Source: Ciceribacter thiooxidans | Lineage (GTDB): Bacteria > Pseudomonadota > Alphaproteobacteria > Rhizobiales > Rhizobiaceae | Direction of reading: 5' to 3' | DNA length: 64,000 nt | NCBI RefSeq assembly: GCF_014126615.1 | Contig: NZ_CP059897.1 | Coordinates: 62,001 to 126,000, forward strand | In this document: one piece after another, positions 44,933 through 53,635 of the stretch | Numbering within the stretch: the stretch's first letter is position 1 | Layout: the number at the start of each line of letters is the position of its first letter | Position numbers and translations under genes: made by a program | The notes under the pieces: model-generated | What the model was told of the DNA's origin: nothing | What the model saw: only the letters and a program-made list of their open reading frames with translations | The model's database searches: none

Positions 44933-47001
44933 CAGGGCACGAACACCGCGCGGGCGGCAAACATGACCACGCGGCGATGATGCAGGATCATACGGAACAC
45001 ACGGCAGGCGGGCACGACCATGGTGCAATGATCGCCGACTTCAAGCGCCGCTTCTGGGTATCGCTGGCCCTCACGGTCCCGATCCTGCTGCTGTCGCCGA
45101 TGATCCAGGACCTCCTGGGGCTCGACGAGACTCTGCGTTTCACCGGATCCAGTCTTGTCTTGCTCGCGCTGTCGTCGATCGTCTTCTTCCATGGCGGATG
45201 GCCCTTCCTGAGAGGCTTCGTCGGGGAGATCACGAAGCGCCAGAACGGCATGATGACACTGATTTCAATGGCGATAGGCGTAGCCTACCTCTACTCGACC
45301 GCCACGGTTTTCGGTCTTGCCGGCGAGCCGTTCTTCTGGGAGCTCGCCACGCTGATCGACGTGATGCTGCTCGGTCACTGGATCGAGATGCGCTCGGTCA
45401 TGGGTGCATCGGCGGCGCTTGAAGCGTTGGTCAAGCTCATGCCCGCAACGGCGGACCGGCTCCGGCCAGATGGCAGCACCGAGGAAGTGCAGGTCACTGA
45501 ACTCATGGCCGGTGATCGGGTGCTGGTCCGGCCGGGCGCCAAGGTGCCGACCGACGGCGTGATCATCAAGGGCCGGACCAGCCTCGACGAGTCCATGTTG
45601 ACCGGCGAATCCAAGCCTGTCGAGCGTACCGAGGGCGACGAAGTGATCGGCGGCGCCGTCAATGGCGAGGGCGCTATCACGATTGAGATCCGCACGACCG
45701 GGAGCGAAACCTACCTCGCACAGGTCATCGAAATGGTCCGGCGTGCTCAGGAGTCGCGCTCGCGCAGTCAGAACCTGGCCGACACCGGAGCAAACATCCT
45801 GACCTACACAGCGATCGCGACCGGAACAGTCACGCTTGTCGTCTGGCTGTCCCTCGGCGCCCCCTTCGAATTCGCCATCGCACGCGCGGTCACCGTCCTT
45901 GTCATCGCCTGCCCGCACGCACTTGGCCTGGCGGTGCCACTGGTGGTCGCGGTGAGCACCCGATTGAGCGCCACGACAGGTCTTCTGATCCGGGACCGGG
46001 CGAGCTTCGAACGGGCGCGCAACCTCGACGCAGTGATCTTCGACAAGACCGGGACACTGACGGAAGGCCGGTTCGGCGTTTCGGAGGTCATCCCTCTCGG
46101 GAAGACATCGACAGATGACGTTCTGGCCTGGGCCGCTGCGATCGAGAGCCAGTCCGAGCATCCGATCGCCCGCGGCGTCACGCGTTCAGCCGAGGAAAAG
46201 GGCCTCCGGCTCAGATCCGTCCGGGACTTCCGCAATCTGACCGGCGAAGGCACAGAGGCCATCGTCGACGGACATGACGTAAAGATAGTCAGCCCTGGCT
46301 ACCTCCGCCGCCGCGGCATCGCTGTCGAGAGCAGCGATGTCGAGCGCGTCAACGAGCAGGGCAAGACTGTTGTCTATGTCCTCGTCGACGACGCGCTGGT
46401 CGGCGCCATCGCGCTGGCCGACATCGTCCGCAAGGAGCCGCGCGACGCAGTCGGGAAGCTAAAGGAGATGGGCATCGAATGCATGATGCTGACCGGGGAC
46501 GCCCGCGCGGTGGCGAAGAGCGTTGCCGCAGATCTCGGACTGGATGACTATTTCGCCGAGGTCCTGCCCGACCAGAAGGCGGAAAAGGTGCGCGAGGTGC
46601 AGGGTCGCGGAAAATCCGTGGCGATGGTTGGCGACGGCGTCAATGACGCGCCAGCACTGGTCCAGGCGGATTGCGGCATCGCCATCGGCGCCGGCACCGA
46701 CGTAGCGGTGCAGTCGGCCGACATCGTGCTCGTGCGCAACGACCCGCGCGACGTTACTGCTATCCTGGCACTGTCGCGTGCCACCTACCGCAAGATGATA
46801 GAGAACTTCGTCCTCGGCGCTGGCTATAACGTCGTCGCGATCCCGCTTGCCGCCGGCGTCGCTTACGCCTGGGGCATCGTTCTGACGCCTGCCGTCGGGG
46901 CGGCCCTCATGTCGGCCAGCACCGTCATCGTCGCGATCAACGCCAACCTGCTAGAGCGCCGCCGCAAGGACATCGCGGCGCTCGGCCTCACTGAAAACTG
47001 A
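44929..47001 (+). CDS. Metal P1B-type ATPase, CPH class (CopB-like)
   Basis: 690 residues from ATG 44929, in an ATGA overlap with the PRPP synthetase stop; GTG 44923 is the alternative. The N-terminus is His-rich ([21 protein letters not shown]) without a CxxC domain. The transport motif is [11 protein letters not shown], typical of CopB-like P1B-3 pumps for Cu(II)/Cu(I) or Ag(I). The phosphorylation site is DKTGTLTEG, the TGES loop is LTGESKP and the hinge [10 protein letters not shown]. Eight membrane helices are expected. It exports metal from the cytoplasm. DUF2933 and methyltransferase-like genes follow, as after the second ATPase of this window. Confidence 0.92.
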   Translation: MTGHEHRAGGKHDHAAMMQDHTEHTAGGHDHGAMIADFKRRFWVSLALTVPILLLSPMIQDLLGLDETLRFTGSSLVLLALSSIVFFHGGWPFLRGFVGEITKRQNGMMTLISMAIGVAYLYSTATVFGLAGEPFFWELATLIDVMLLGHWIEMRSVMGASAALEALVKLMPATADRLRPDGSTEEVQVTELMAGDRVLVRPGAKVPTDGVIIKGRTSLDESMLTGESKPVERTEGDEVIGGAVNGEGAITIEIRTTGSETYLAQVIEMVRRAQESRSRSQNLADTGANILTYTAIATGTVTLVVWLSLGAPFEFAIARAVTVLVIACPHALGLAVPLVVAVSTRLSATTGLLIRDRASFERARNLDAVIFDKTGTLTEGRFGVSEVIPLGKTSTDDVLAWAAAIESQSEHPIARGVTRSAEEKGLRLRSVRDFRNLTGEGTEAIVDGHDVKIVSPGYLRRRGIAVESSDVERVNEQGKTVVYVLVDDALVGAIALADIVRKEPRDAVGKLKEMGIECMMLTGDARAVAKSVAADLGLDDYFAEVLPDQKAEKVREVQGRGKSVAMVGDGVNDAPALVQADCGIAIGAGTDVAVQSADIVLVRNDPRDVTAILALSRATYRKMIENFVLGAGYNVVAIPLAAGVAYAWGIVLTPAVGAALMSASTVIVAINANLLERRRKDIAALGLTEN

Positions 47002-47018
47002 ACGCCGGAGGCAAGACA

Positions 47019-47246
47019 ATGACCGAACGAGATGAGCCCGGGCCAACGGCTGCGTTCTGGAAATCGCGGACGGGTGTCACCCTTCTCGCCTTCCTCGGCG
47101 TCGCGGCATTGCTGCTCGGTTGGGAGCACGGGCTACATCTTTTCGCAGGCGATGCATTCACGGTTCTGTTGCTGATCGGATCCTTCCTCATGCACCTCTT
47201 CATGCACGGCGGGCATGGCGGCCACGGCGGCGGAGGCGACAGATGA
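47019..47246 (+). CDS. DUF2933 small membrane protein
   Basis: 75 residues with two membrane helices (VTLLAFLGVAALLLGWEHGL and TVLLLIGSFLMHLFMH) and a His/Gly-rich tail (MHGGHGGHGGGGDR). DUF2933 proteins are small, of unknown function, and are regularly linked to copper or silver ATPases. Its stop overlaps the next ATG (ATGA at 47243). A homologue with a similar MHGGHG tail is at 58609-58860. Confidence 0.85.
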   Translation: MTERDEPGPTAAFWKSRTGVTLLAFLGVAALLLGWEHGLHLFAGDAFTVLLLIGSFLMHLFMHGGHGGHGGGGDR

Positions 47247-47869
47247 ACTACGCCGCTCCCGCCTACGGCCTCTGGGTTCTGGTAATCGTCAACTCGGCGA
47301 TCTTCATCGTTTTCGCATTCAGCTTCTTCAAGCCGCACACGGCGCGCGACTGGCGCTCGTTCGACGCCTTCAGCGCCTTCATCGTCGCCCTTTTTACCGA
47401 GATGTGCGGCTTCCCGCTGACGATATACCTGCTCTCGGGCAGGCTGCAGAGCGGCTATCCCGGGATTGACTGGCTGTACCACGACGCGGGCCACCTGCTC
47501 GAGATGCTCTTCGGGTGGACGACGAACCCGCATTTCGGGCCCTTCCATATTTTCAGCTTCCTGTTCGTCGGGGCTGGTTTCATGCTGATCAGCGCCGCGT
47601 GGCGGGTTCTCTATGCCGCGCAACGCTCAGGCACGATTGTGACCGTCGGTCCGTATGCGCGTATCCGGCATCCGCAGTATGTTGATTTCGTCTTCGTGCT
47701 CTTCGGCTTTCTCCTCCAGTGGCCAACGTTGCTGACGCTTGCCATGTTCCCCATCCTGGTTTGGATGTACATTCGTCTCGCCCGACGTGAAGAGCGGGGG
47801 CCGAGGCCGAATTCGGCGCGGTCTGGCGTCGTTACGCAGCGGAGGTGCCCGCTTTCGTGCCGCGTCTGA
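47243..47869 (+). CDS. Isoprenylcysteine methyltransferase-like membrane protein, shifted at C-terminus
   Basis: ATG 47243 overlaps the DUF2933 stop. About five membrane helices and the ICMT/PEMT-like motif YARIRHPQYVDFVFVLFGF are intact to REER; no catalytic role has been shown for this metal-linked group. After the run of five G at 47796-47800 the frame gives an arginine/proline-rich false tail. Adding one G restores AEFGAVWRRYAAEVPAFVP, which matches the end of the paralogue at 57932-58612, and moves the stop to 47887-47889, where it overlaps the next small ORF in ATGA. The true product is then about 215 residues. Confidence 0.82.
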   Translation: MNYAAPAYGLWVLVIVNSAIFIVFAFSFFKPHTARDWRSFDAFSAFIVALFTEMCGFPLTIYLLSGRLQSGYPGIDWLYHDAGHLLEMLFGWTTNPHFGPFHIFSFLFVGAGFMLISAAWRVLYAAQRSGTIVTVGPYARIRHPQYVDFVFVLFGFLLQWPTLLTLAMFPILVWMYIRLARREERGPRPNSARSGVVTQRRCPLSCRV

Positions 47870-47885
47870 CGCGAGTGGAAAACGC

Positions 47886-48014
47886 ATGAACGACGCGAGC
47901 AAGCCAGTATCGCCGGGCCTGAGGGCCGGCGGCAAGGCGGCGCTACGGCTCAAGAGGGACGATATTGCCCGTTCGGCGCGGAGCCCTGCTGGCATTCACG
48001 GAGGCAGCGTATGA
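47886..48014 (+). CDS. Small hypothetical protein, 42 aa
   Basis: A 42-residue basic peptide (MNDASKPVSPGLRAGGKAAL...). Its ATG sits in an ATGA overlap with the repaired stop of the methyltransferase-like gene and its own stop sits in another ATGA overlap with the dehydrogenase gene, exactly as for the other genes of this chain. The ribosome site is poor, as expected for coupled translation. No family is recognised, and a longer gene shortened by another indel cannot be ruled out. Confidence 0.45.
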   Translation: MNDASKPVSPGLRAGGKAALRLKRDDIARSARSPAGIHGGSV

Positions 48015-49045
48015 AAGTCGTCTTATTCGAAATGGAGTTGCGCGAGTTTCCGGTGTTCGAAGGCATGGCGAAGGATCATTCCCTCACGCATACGGATAAG
48101 CCACTCGACCGCGAGAACGCGGGAGCGTATGCGGCCGCAGAGGTCGTTTCGACCTTTATCTTTTCCCGACTCGACCGCCAGGTTCTGGAGCAGATGCCGG
48201 CACTCAGGTTGATCGCAACCCGATCTACCGGCTTCGATCACATCGACCTGGAGTACTGCGCATCGCATGGTATCGCCGTAGCGAATGTGCCGACCTACGG
48301 CGAGAACACTGTTGCTGAGCACGTATTCGCGTTGCTTCTCGCCATCAGCCATCGCCTGCCCGAGGCCATAGAGCGGGCGCAGCGTGGACATTTTTCGCCC
48401 GAGGGGTTGCAGGGTTTCGACCTCGCCGGTCGCTCCATTGCAGTCATTGGTACCGGTCGGATCGGCCAGCACGTTATCCGCATCGCCCGCGGCTTCCAGA
48501 TGCGGGTGCTGGCCAACGACGCGGCGCCGCAGCCGCGGCTCGCGGCCGAGCTCGGGTTCCAATATGTCGACCTGCCAACGCTCTACCGTGAGGCAGACGT
48601 CATCAGCCTCCACGTCCCCTCGCTGCCAGAGACACGCCACATGCTATCGGCGGCGGCTTTTTCACAGATGAAGGACGGCGTCGTCGTTATCAACACGGCA
48701 CGCGGCGATCTGATCGACACACGGGCGCTCATCCAGGCCCTCACCAGCGGCAAAGTCGCGGCGGCGGGCCTCGACGTGCTCCCAGACGAACCCCTCATCC
48801 GGGAGGAAGCGGAACTCATCTGCTCAATCTACTGTAAGCAGCACGATTTGCGCGACCTGGTCGCCAACCATGTGCTGCTGCGCATGAAGAACGTGGTCGT
48901 GACGCCGCATAGCGCCTTCAACACGCAGGAGGCGGTTCAGCGGATCGCAGAGATAACCGTCGCAAACATCCGCGCCTTCGCCGAGGGCCGGCCGCAGAAC
49001 CTGGTGGCGGTATCGGTCGCAGTTACACCGAAGAAAAAGGAGTAA
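48011..49045 (+). CDS. D-2-hydroxyacid dehydrogenase (D-lactate type)
   Basis: 344 residues. The NAD site is IAVIGTGRIGQHVIRIARGF (~145-165), the catalytic Arg is in INTARGDLIDT and the His in VVVTPHSAFNT; the substrate-side motif ATRSTGFDHIDL is also present. The overall pattern is that of fermentative D-lactate dehydrogenase (LdhA), reducing pyruvate to D-lactate and regenerating NAD. GGAGG precedes ATG 48011. Beside a GAPDH and FNR-type boxes this fits fermentative redox balance at low oxygen. Other 2-hydroxyacids are possible substrates. Confidence 0.9.
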   Translation: MKVVLFEMELREFPVFEGMAKDHSLTHTDKPLDRENAGAYAAAEVVSTFIFSRLDRQVLEQMPALRLIATRSTGFDHIDLEYCASHGIAVANVPTYGENTVAEHVFALLLAISHRLPEAIERAQRGHFSPEGLQGFDLAGRSIAVIGTGRIGQHVIRIARGFQMRVLANDAAPQPRLAAELGFQYVDLPTLYREADVISLHVPSLPETRHMLSAAAFSQMKDGVVVINTARGDLIDTRALIQALTSGKVAAAGLDVLPDEPLIREEAELICSIYCKQHDLRDLVANHVLLRMKNVVVTPHSAFNTQEAVQRIAEITVANIRAFAEGRPQNLVAVSVAVTPKKKE

Positions 49046-49049
49046 GAAC

Positions 49050-50105
49050 ATGACCGAACGATCGAGAATTCGCGTCGGGGTGAACGGTTACGGCGTCATC
49101 GGTAAGCGCGTCGCAGATGCAGTCGCCGCTCAAGACGACATGGTCCTGTCCGGCGTCGCAGACATCACGGCAGACTGGCGGTTGAAGATGGCGGCGCGCA
49201 AGGACTACGCGCTCTACGCCTCGACCGAGGATCGGGCCGCTCCGATGCGCGAGGCCGGGTTCGACCTCAACGGCACCCTCGATGACCTGCTCGGGGCCGT
49301 CGACGTGATTGTTGATTGCACACCGAAGAAGGTGGCCGCGAAGAACGTCGAGATCTACCGGCAAAAAGACCTCAGATTCATTCTGCAAGGGGGCGAGAAG
49401 CACGAGGTCACCGGACACTCCTTCGTTGCCGAGGCAAACTACGAGAGCGCCATCGACCGGAAGTGCACGCGGGTCGTCTCGTGCAACACGACCTCGACAG
49501 TCCGCACGCTTACGGCGCTCAAACGGGCCGGGCTGCTGCGCCGCGCCCGCGGCACGCTGCTGCGGCGCGCCACCGATCCGTGGGAGAGCCATCTCGGCGG
49601 CATCATGAACACGCTCGTTCCCGAGCCCGAGATTCCGAGCCACCAGGGACCCGACGCGCAGAGCGTCGACCCCGAGCTCGACGTGGTGACGATGGCGGTG
49701 AAGGTTCCGGAGACGTTGGCGCACCTGCACTACTGGAGCGTTCAGCTGACGCGGGAGGCGAGCAAGGCGGAACTGCTCGACGCCTTCCGCGCTTCGTCAC
49801 GGATCGCGCTGATCGAGATCGGCGACGGCCTTTCAGCGATCAACGCGGTCAAGGAGATGATGGCCGATCTCGGGCGCCCGCACGACAACCTGTACGAAGT
49901 TGCGCTCTGGGCCGACATGCTTATGGTCCAGGGTGACGAGCTGTTCTATGCGTACATAGTCGACAACCAGGCCATCGTGATCCCCGAGACGATCGACGCC
50001 ATCCGGGCGCTCACCGGACGCGAGCACGATGCTGCGCGCTCGATCGCTGCCACGAACCGTGCCCTCGGGATCGGCATGGTGGCCGACTCGCTCGGTCGCG
50101 GCTGA
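49050..50105 (+). CDS. Type II (archaeal-type) glyceraldehyde-3-phosphate dehydrogenase
   Basis: 351 residues beginning with the NAD(P) site VGVNGYGVIGKRVADAV. The catalytic Cys is in VVSCNTTSTVR and the matching His region in HLHYWSVQLTR. These are marks of the class II GAPDH of archaea, not of bacterial GapA. It has AAAGGAG before the ATG, 4 bases after the dehydrogenase stop. It may run glycolytically or anabolically with NAD or NADP; the sequence does not say. Rare in Rhizobiaceae core genomes, it looks acquired with this island. Confidence 0.9.
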   Translation: MTERSRIRVGVNGYGVIGKRVADAVAAQDDMVLSGVADITADWRLKMAARKDYALYASTEDRAAPMREAGFDLNGTLDDLLGAVDVIVDCTPKKVAAKNVEIYRQKDLRFILQGGEKHEVTGHSFVAEANYESAIDRKCTRVVSCNTTSTVRTLTALKRAGLLRRARGTLLRRATDPWESHLGGIMNTLVPEPEIPSHQGPDAQSVDPELDVVTMAVKVPETLAHLHYWSVQLTREASKAELLDAFRASSRIALIEIGDGLSAINAVKEMMADLGRPHDNLYEVALWADMLMVQGDELFYAYIVDNQAIVIPETIDAIRALTGREHDAARSIAATNRALGIGMVADSLGRG

Positions 50106-50251
50106 GCAAGGCGTAGATCGATTCGTTCCGGCCACGGCGGCGCATCGCCTACTTGTCGATGGAGATGACGCCGGACCTGCTCGGGCGGCCTCAGTGGATT
50201 GCCAAAGGGCCTCTGAGGGACCGGCAGTCGTCGGCCGTTACAACTAAGGCG

Positions 50252-50875
50252 TCACGACACGAGTGAGGCCAATCTATCCGACGTTTGAGAACGTATGCGG
50301 AACCTATGCCAGGCCGGATGGTCTTGGCTGCGGTCGCGCCCGTTGATGTCGCGTTCCACTGCAAGCGCGAGACGTTCGAGAGCGCTGAGCGGAGCATAGC
50401 CCACACCGATCGAGGTGTCGTTGGCGAGGGGCGTCCGCTCATCGCGGGAAAAGAGTGCCTGCAAGTCTTGCGAACCGGGTCGCAGCAGGGTGCGGATCTG
50501 AACGTGCCGATCCACGTCGAGCGCATGCAGGTTGGACCGCAGCCATGACCGCGAACCTTCGGTCGCGATTTCATCAATAGCGATGTCGTCGTCGCCAATC
50601 TGCGAGGTTACCCGCCCAGCAAGATAGATAACGATCGGCGCATCGACAGCGCCACCGCCGAAAGCAGGGGTGGAGCGCCCCCCGCACAAGAGCGCCTTGT
50701 CGACGTTGTGGTGGAGAATGTGACCGAAGCGCTGCAGATACAAGCGGCAGAGGTTGCGGGAAAGCGTCTCGGCAAGGGCGTCGCATATCGTATCCGGATG
50801 GCCCAAACCTTTCCGTTCGACGATCTCGATCGCACCTTCTCCGGTAATGAGGTCCGACAGCGTCAGCGCAAGCAT
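50252..50875 (-). pseudogene. Archaeal-type S-adenosylmethionine synthetase, truncated
   Basis: ATG 50875 has AAAGGAGA upstream and begins normally (MLALTLSDLITGEGAIEIVE, then RKGLGHPDTICDALAE). Homology to the archaeal MAT family holds for about 190 residues, to LERLALAVERDING, then the frame ends at 50252. The full family has about 400 residues, so roughly the C-terminal half, including part of the active site at the dimer interface, is missing. The break is next to the convergent GAPDH gene, so a deletion joined them. It is the last gene of the operon with the AarF-type kinase. Confidence 0.8.
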
Positions 50876-50933
50876 GGCTGATCTCCTTTCGCTTGGCTCG
50901 GCGTCGCGGCACGTACTCCCACGAGCTTTTGGG

Positions 50934-52532
50934 TCAGAGCTTGCCGGAGCGAGCGATCGCCCGCATGAGACGAAGCGTGAACCAAAGGCCGAGAGCAAAG
51001 GCTAATGCCGCGAATACCGGGATATCGCCGAAGATATGTGGGCCGCCGGCTTCCATCAGCAACGAGCCGGATACGAAGAGACCGGCCGCGATGAGGCCGA
51101 GCACCAAGCGATTGCTGCTCCGGTCGAGCGTCTCATGCAGGCCTTTGAGTTCGCGCACATGCAGACTAAGTCCCAGGCCGCTACCTTCTTCGACAAGCTG
51201 CCCGACCCAAGTGCTGAGCATCGACGGCAGGTCGCGTGCTGCGGCCGCTGCATCGAGCCTCAGGCGGTTGATCGTGCTTGTCCAATCGGCCTGCTTCATC
51301 GCCGTTTCCAACACGCCCGGGGCTTTGGTCTGCAGGCTTTCAAGAAGCCGGAAATCTGGATCGAGGACGCGCACGGTGTGCTCGGCCAGAAACATCGCCC
51401 GCATCAGGATCAGGAGGTCCAGCGGGACAAAGACATTTTGCGCCTGCCCCAACCGCGTCACGCGCAAGAATGCCTCGGCCAGCGACCAGTCCTTGAGCGG
51501 CAGCGCGGCATAATCGCTAATGATCTCCACCAGGCCGCGGCGAAACTCGCTCCGATCCAGGTCTCCACCCAGAATGCCGAGATCAATCGCAGCCTCGAGG
51601 AGCCAGTCGGCGTCCTGGCGAACGAAGGCCATGGCGAAGGCAGCGAGCTTGCGGCGCATGGCCCTATCGAGAAATCCGACGATACCGAAATCATGAAGGC
51701 AGATCCGCCCATCTTCGGTGATGAAGAGATTGCCCGGATGGGGATCGCCATGAAAGACCCCCAGCACAAAAATTTGATGCAGGTAGGCGTCGACGAAGGC
51801 CCCCGCGAGGCGGGGGCCGTCCGACCTCAAGGATGGATCGTCGATCCGCAAGCCGTTGCTTCGCTCCTGGACGATCACGGTCTCGCAGACCAGATCGTCG
51901 ATCACATCTGGAATCTCGAGCGTCGGCCACTCCGAAAAGGCCGTAACGAAGCACTTGATGTTTCGCGCCTCGCGACGAAAGTCGATCTCTTTTTTGAGAT
52001 TGCCCCATATCTCCCTGACGATGCGTAGAGGCTGGTAGTGTCTGAGCAGCGGCACGATGACGGTCGCAACGCGCACCAGCCACAAAAGTGACCGCATGTC
52101 CTGGTCAATCTGCCGGTCAAGGCCAGGTCGGCGAATCTTGACGATCACGCTTCGACCGTCGGGGAGCCTGGCATCATGCACCTGAGCAACGGACGCCGCA
52201 GCAAGCGGCGTCTCCCCGAACTCGGCAAACAACGTCGCTACGGGGCGACCCAGGCCGCGTTCGACCTCCTGCACGGCAACGCTCGTGGGGAAGGCTGAAA
52301 CATGGTCCTGCAATTTTTGCAAGGCGGCGACATACTCATCGGGTAAAACGTCCCGGCGTATGCTAAGGGCTTGGCCGAACTTGATGAACGTCGTCCCAAG
52401 GGCTTCGAGGCCGAGCCGAAAACGCTCCGCGGAAGGCGGCGTCGACGGAAGAAGATGAAGTCCGCGCAAGGCCGATCCGAGAATAAACTTCACGGCCACG
52501 AAGACGATGTGAAGCAGACGGAATATCAGCAT
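50934..52532 (-). CDS. AarF/ABC1/UbiB atypical kinase
   Basis: 532 residues. The KxGQ motif appears as TTFIKFGQALSIRRD, with the ATP-binding Ala-rich loop LAAASVAQVHDARLPDG, Lys in VIVKIRRPGL, the catalytic FHGDPHPGNLF and metal-binding HDFGIVGFLD. Two membrane helices close the protein (GLIAAGLFVSGSLLM and VFAALAFALGLWFTL). UbiB-type proteins support ubiquinone synthesis or lipid handling at the inner membrane. It lies 26 bases after the secreted-protein gene. Its 3' end is partly duplicated at 36350-36695. Being in a metal/low-oxygen island it is probably a second, not the housekeeping, UbiB. Confidence 0.92.
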   Translation of the reverse strand: MLIFRLLHIVFVAVKFILGSALRGLHLLPSTPPSAERFRLGLEALGTTFIKFGQALSIRRDVLPDEYVAALQKLQDHVSAFPTSVAVQEVERGLGRPVATLFAEFGETPLAAASVAQVHDARLPDGRSVIVKIRRPGLDRQIDQDMRSLLWLVRVATVIVPLLRHYQPLRIVREIWGNLKKEIDFRREARNIKCFVTAFSEWPTLEIPDVIDDLVCETVIVQERSNGLRIDDPSLRSDGPRLAGAFVDAYLHQIFVLGVFHGDPHPGNLFITEDGRICLHDFGIVGFLDRAMRRKLAAFAMAFVRQDADWLLEAAIDLGILGGDLDRSEFRRGLVEIISDYAALPLKDWSLAEAFLRVTRLGQAQNVFVPLDLLILMRAMFLAEHTVRVLDPDFRLLESLQTKAPGVLETAMKQADWTSTINRLRLDAAAAARDLPSMLSTWVGQLVEEGSGLGLSLHVRELKGLHETLDRSSNRLVLGLIAAGLFVSGSLLMEAGGPHIFGDIPVFAALAFALGLWFTLRLMRAIARSGKL

Positions 52533-52558
52533 CTAGCATTCAATCGGTTGCCCGCGCC

Positions 52559-53101
52559 TCATCTCGTATGTTGATACTGGAAATTGACTCGGACCGGGTG
52601 TTGCCGGCCGAGCGCGGTGATCTCGACAGAGATATCGTAGCGATCGGTGCCCGGTAGTGCGACGAAGTTGCCGTAGATCACAGTCCCCGCGATCGCCATC
52701 GGTTGGAGATCTATGGTTTTCGTGCCGATATGGCCGAATGCCGATATCGTCGCCTTGACCTTCGCATTCTCGATCCGATCCCCGCTGCGGGTGTCAAAGA
52801 TCGCGACCACGACATGGAACTGATCCGTTCCATCCGGTGCGCCGCCATGCATGCTTCCCTCGGCATGCGTCTTCGGATGGCCGCGCACGATGGCTGCGGG
52901 CAGAGTCCCGAGATAGACGCCCAGATCCTCAGCGACCCGGTAGTTCTCTTCGTCCGACACGGCCGCTGCTGGAGATGTTGCGAACACAGCCAGACATAGG
53001 ATGGCGAGGAGCGTCAGCAGGCTTCGCCCCCACGCCGGCCGACGCCTTGATATCGGAGCGGCTCCCGTCGCTTCAAACCCAGATGCTGCTGAACCAAACA
53101 T
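52559..53101 (-). CDS. Hypothetical periplasmic beta-sandwich protein
   Basis: ATG 53101 (MFGSAASGF) is chosen because GAGGAG lies 8 bases upstream. A signal or anchor helix (SLLTLLAILCLAVFATSPAA) precedes a ~145-residue domain of mostly beta strands (QFHVVVAIFDTRSGDRIENA, TDRYDISVEITAL) like FixH or P19-type copper/iron proteins, with His at both ends of the domain. It heads the operon with the AarF kinase and truncated MAT. A perfect FNR-type box lies 281 bases before its start. Metal binding is a guess from fold and context. Confidence 0.72.
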   Translation of the reverse strand: MFGSAASGFEATGAAPISRRRPAWGRSLLTLLAILCLAVFATSPAAAVSDEENYRVAEDLGVYLGTLPAAIVRGHPKTHAEGSMHGGAPDGTDQFHVVVAIFDTRSGDRIENAKVKATISAFGHIGTKTIDLQPMAIAGTVIYGNFVALPGTDRYDISVEITALGRQHPVRVNFQYQHTR

Positions 53102-53635
53102 GGCCGTTCTCCTCGTTCGCAAGATCCGGCGTCATCCCGCATTGGCCCTCATGGAACCAAGTCCTGCCGGAAGGACTTCGCATTCGGCACGCCACTCGGC
53201 CAACACAACCATTTTCGACATGCGACCGAACCTGTCGCGACCGAGCTTTGAGGCCGATCAGGAAAGCCTGGCCGGCACGAGCGTGGGGCAGTATCGTTTG
53301 CCTGTGCGGCATGGCCCGAACTCCCTTGCACCCCTCCAGTGCAAACAATTTCAAAAATGCACCTATCGGAGGAGCGCGACATTGATCTCTATCAATTACT
53401 GGCCCGCCCCACGCTGCCAGCGACCAGCCTGTCGTTGGGGAAATCACCTGTTCGCGATGCAGTCGCTTCACCTCACGGATGGTTCGGGTTCAAGGGTCCC
53501 GAATGCTGCTTCTGCTTGTGTCGCGCTGCTATCCAGCTCATCGTCAATGGTCTCGAACTGCGAGAGCCCCCGCTTGGCACCCTCACCCGAAATGTCCCTC
53601 GAAGGCCTTGCCGGGCAGCACACGACAGTCCAGGC
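53102..53635. other. Intergenic with FNR-type box, no supported gene
   Basis: 534 bases between two minus-strand operons. Open frames exist but none has a sensible composition or start. The clear signal here is the TTGAT-N4-ATCAA box listed separately. The end of the large efflux operon is at 53636, so a terminator is expected but not seen. Confidence 0.45.
53382..53395. promoter_or_regulatory. FNR/FixK/NnrR-type box
   Basis: TTGATCTCTATCAA matches TTGAT-N4-ATCAA perfectly. It lies 281 bases upstream of the minus-strand operon that begins at 53101. The distance is long, so either the transcript has a long leader or a gene between them has been lost. Confidence 0.75.

Noticed and set aside
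53073..53471. Minus-strand frame across the FNR-type box region
   Set aside because: No likeness to any family, Cys/Arg/Gly-rich random-looking composition, and it overlaps the start of the beta-sandwich protein gene.
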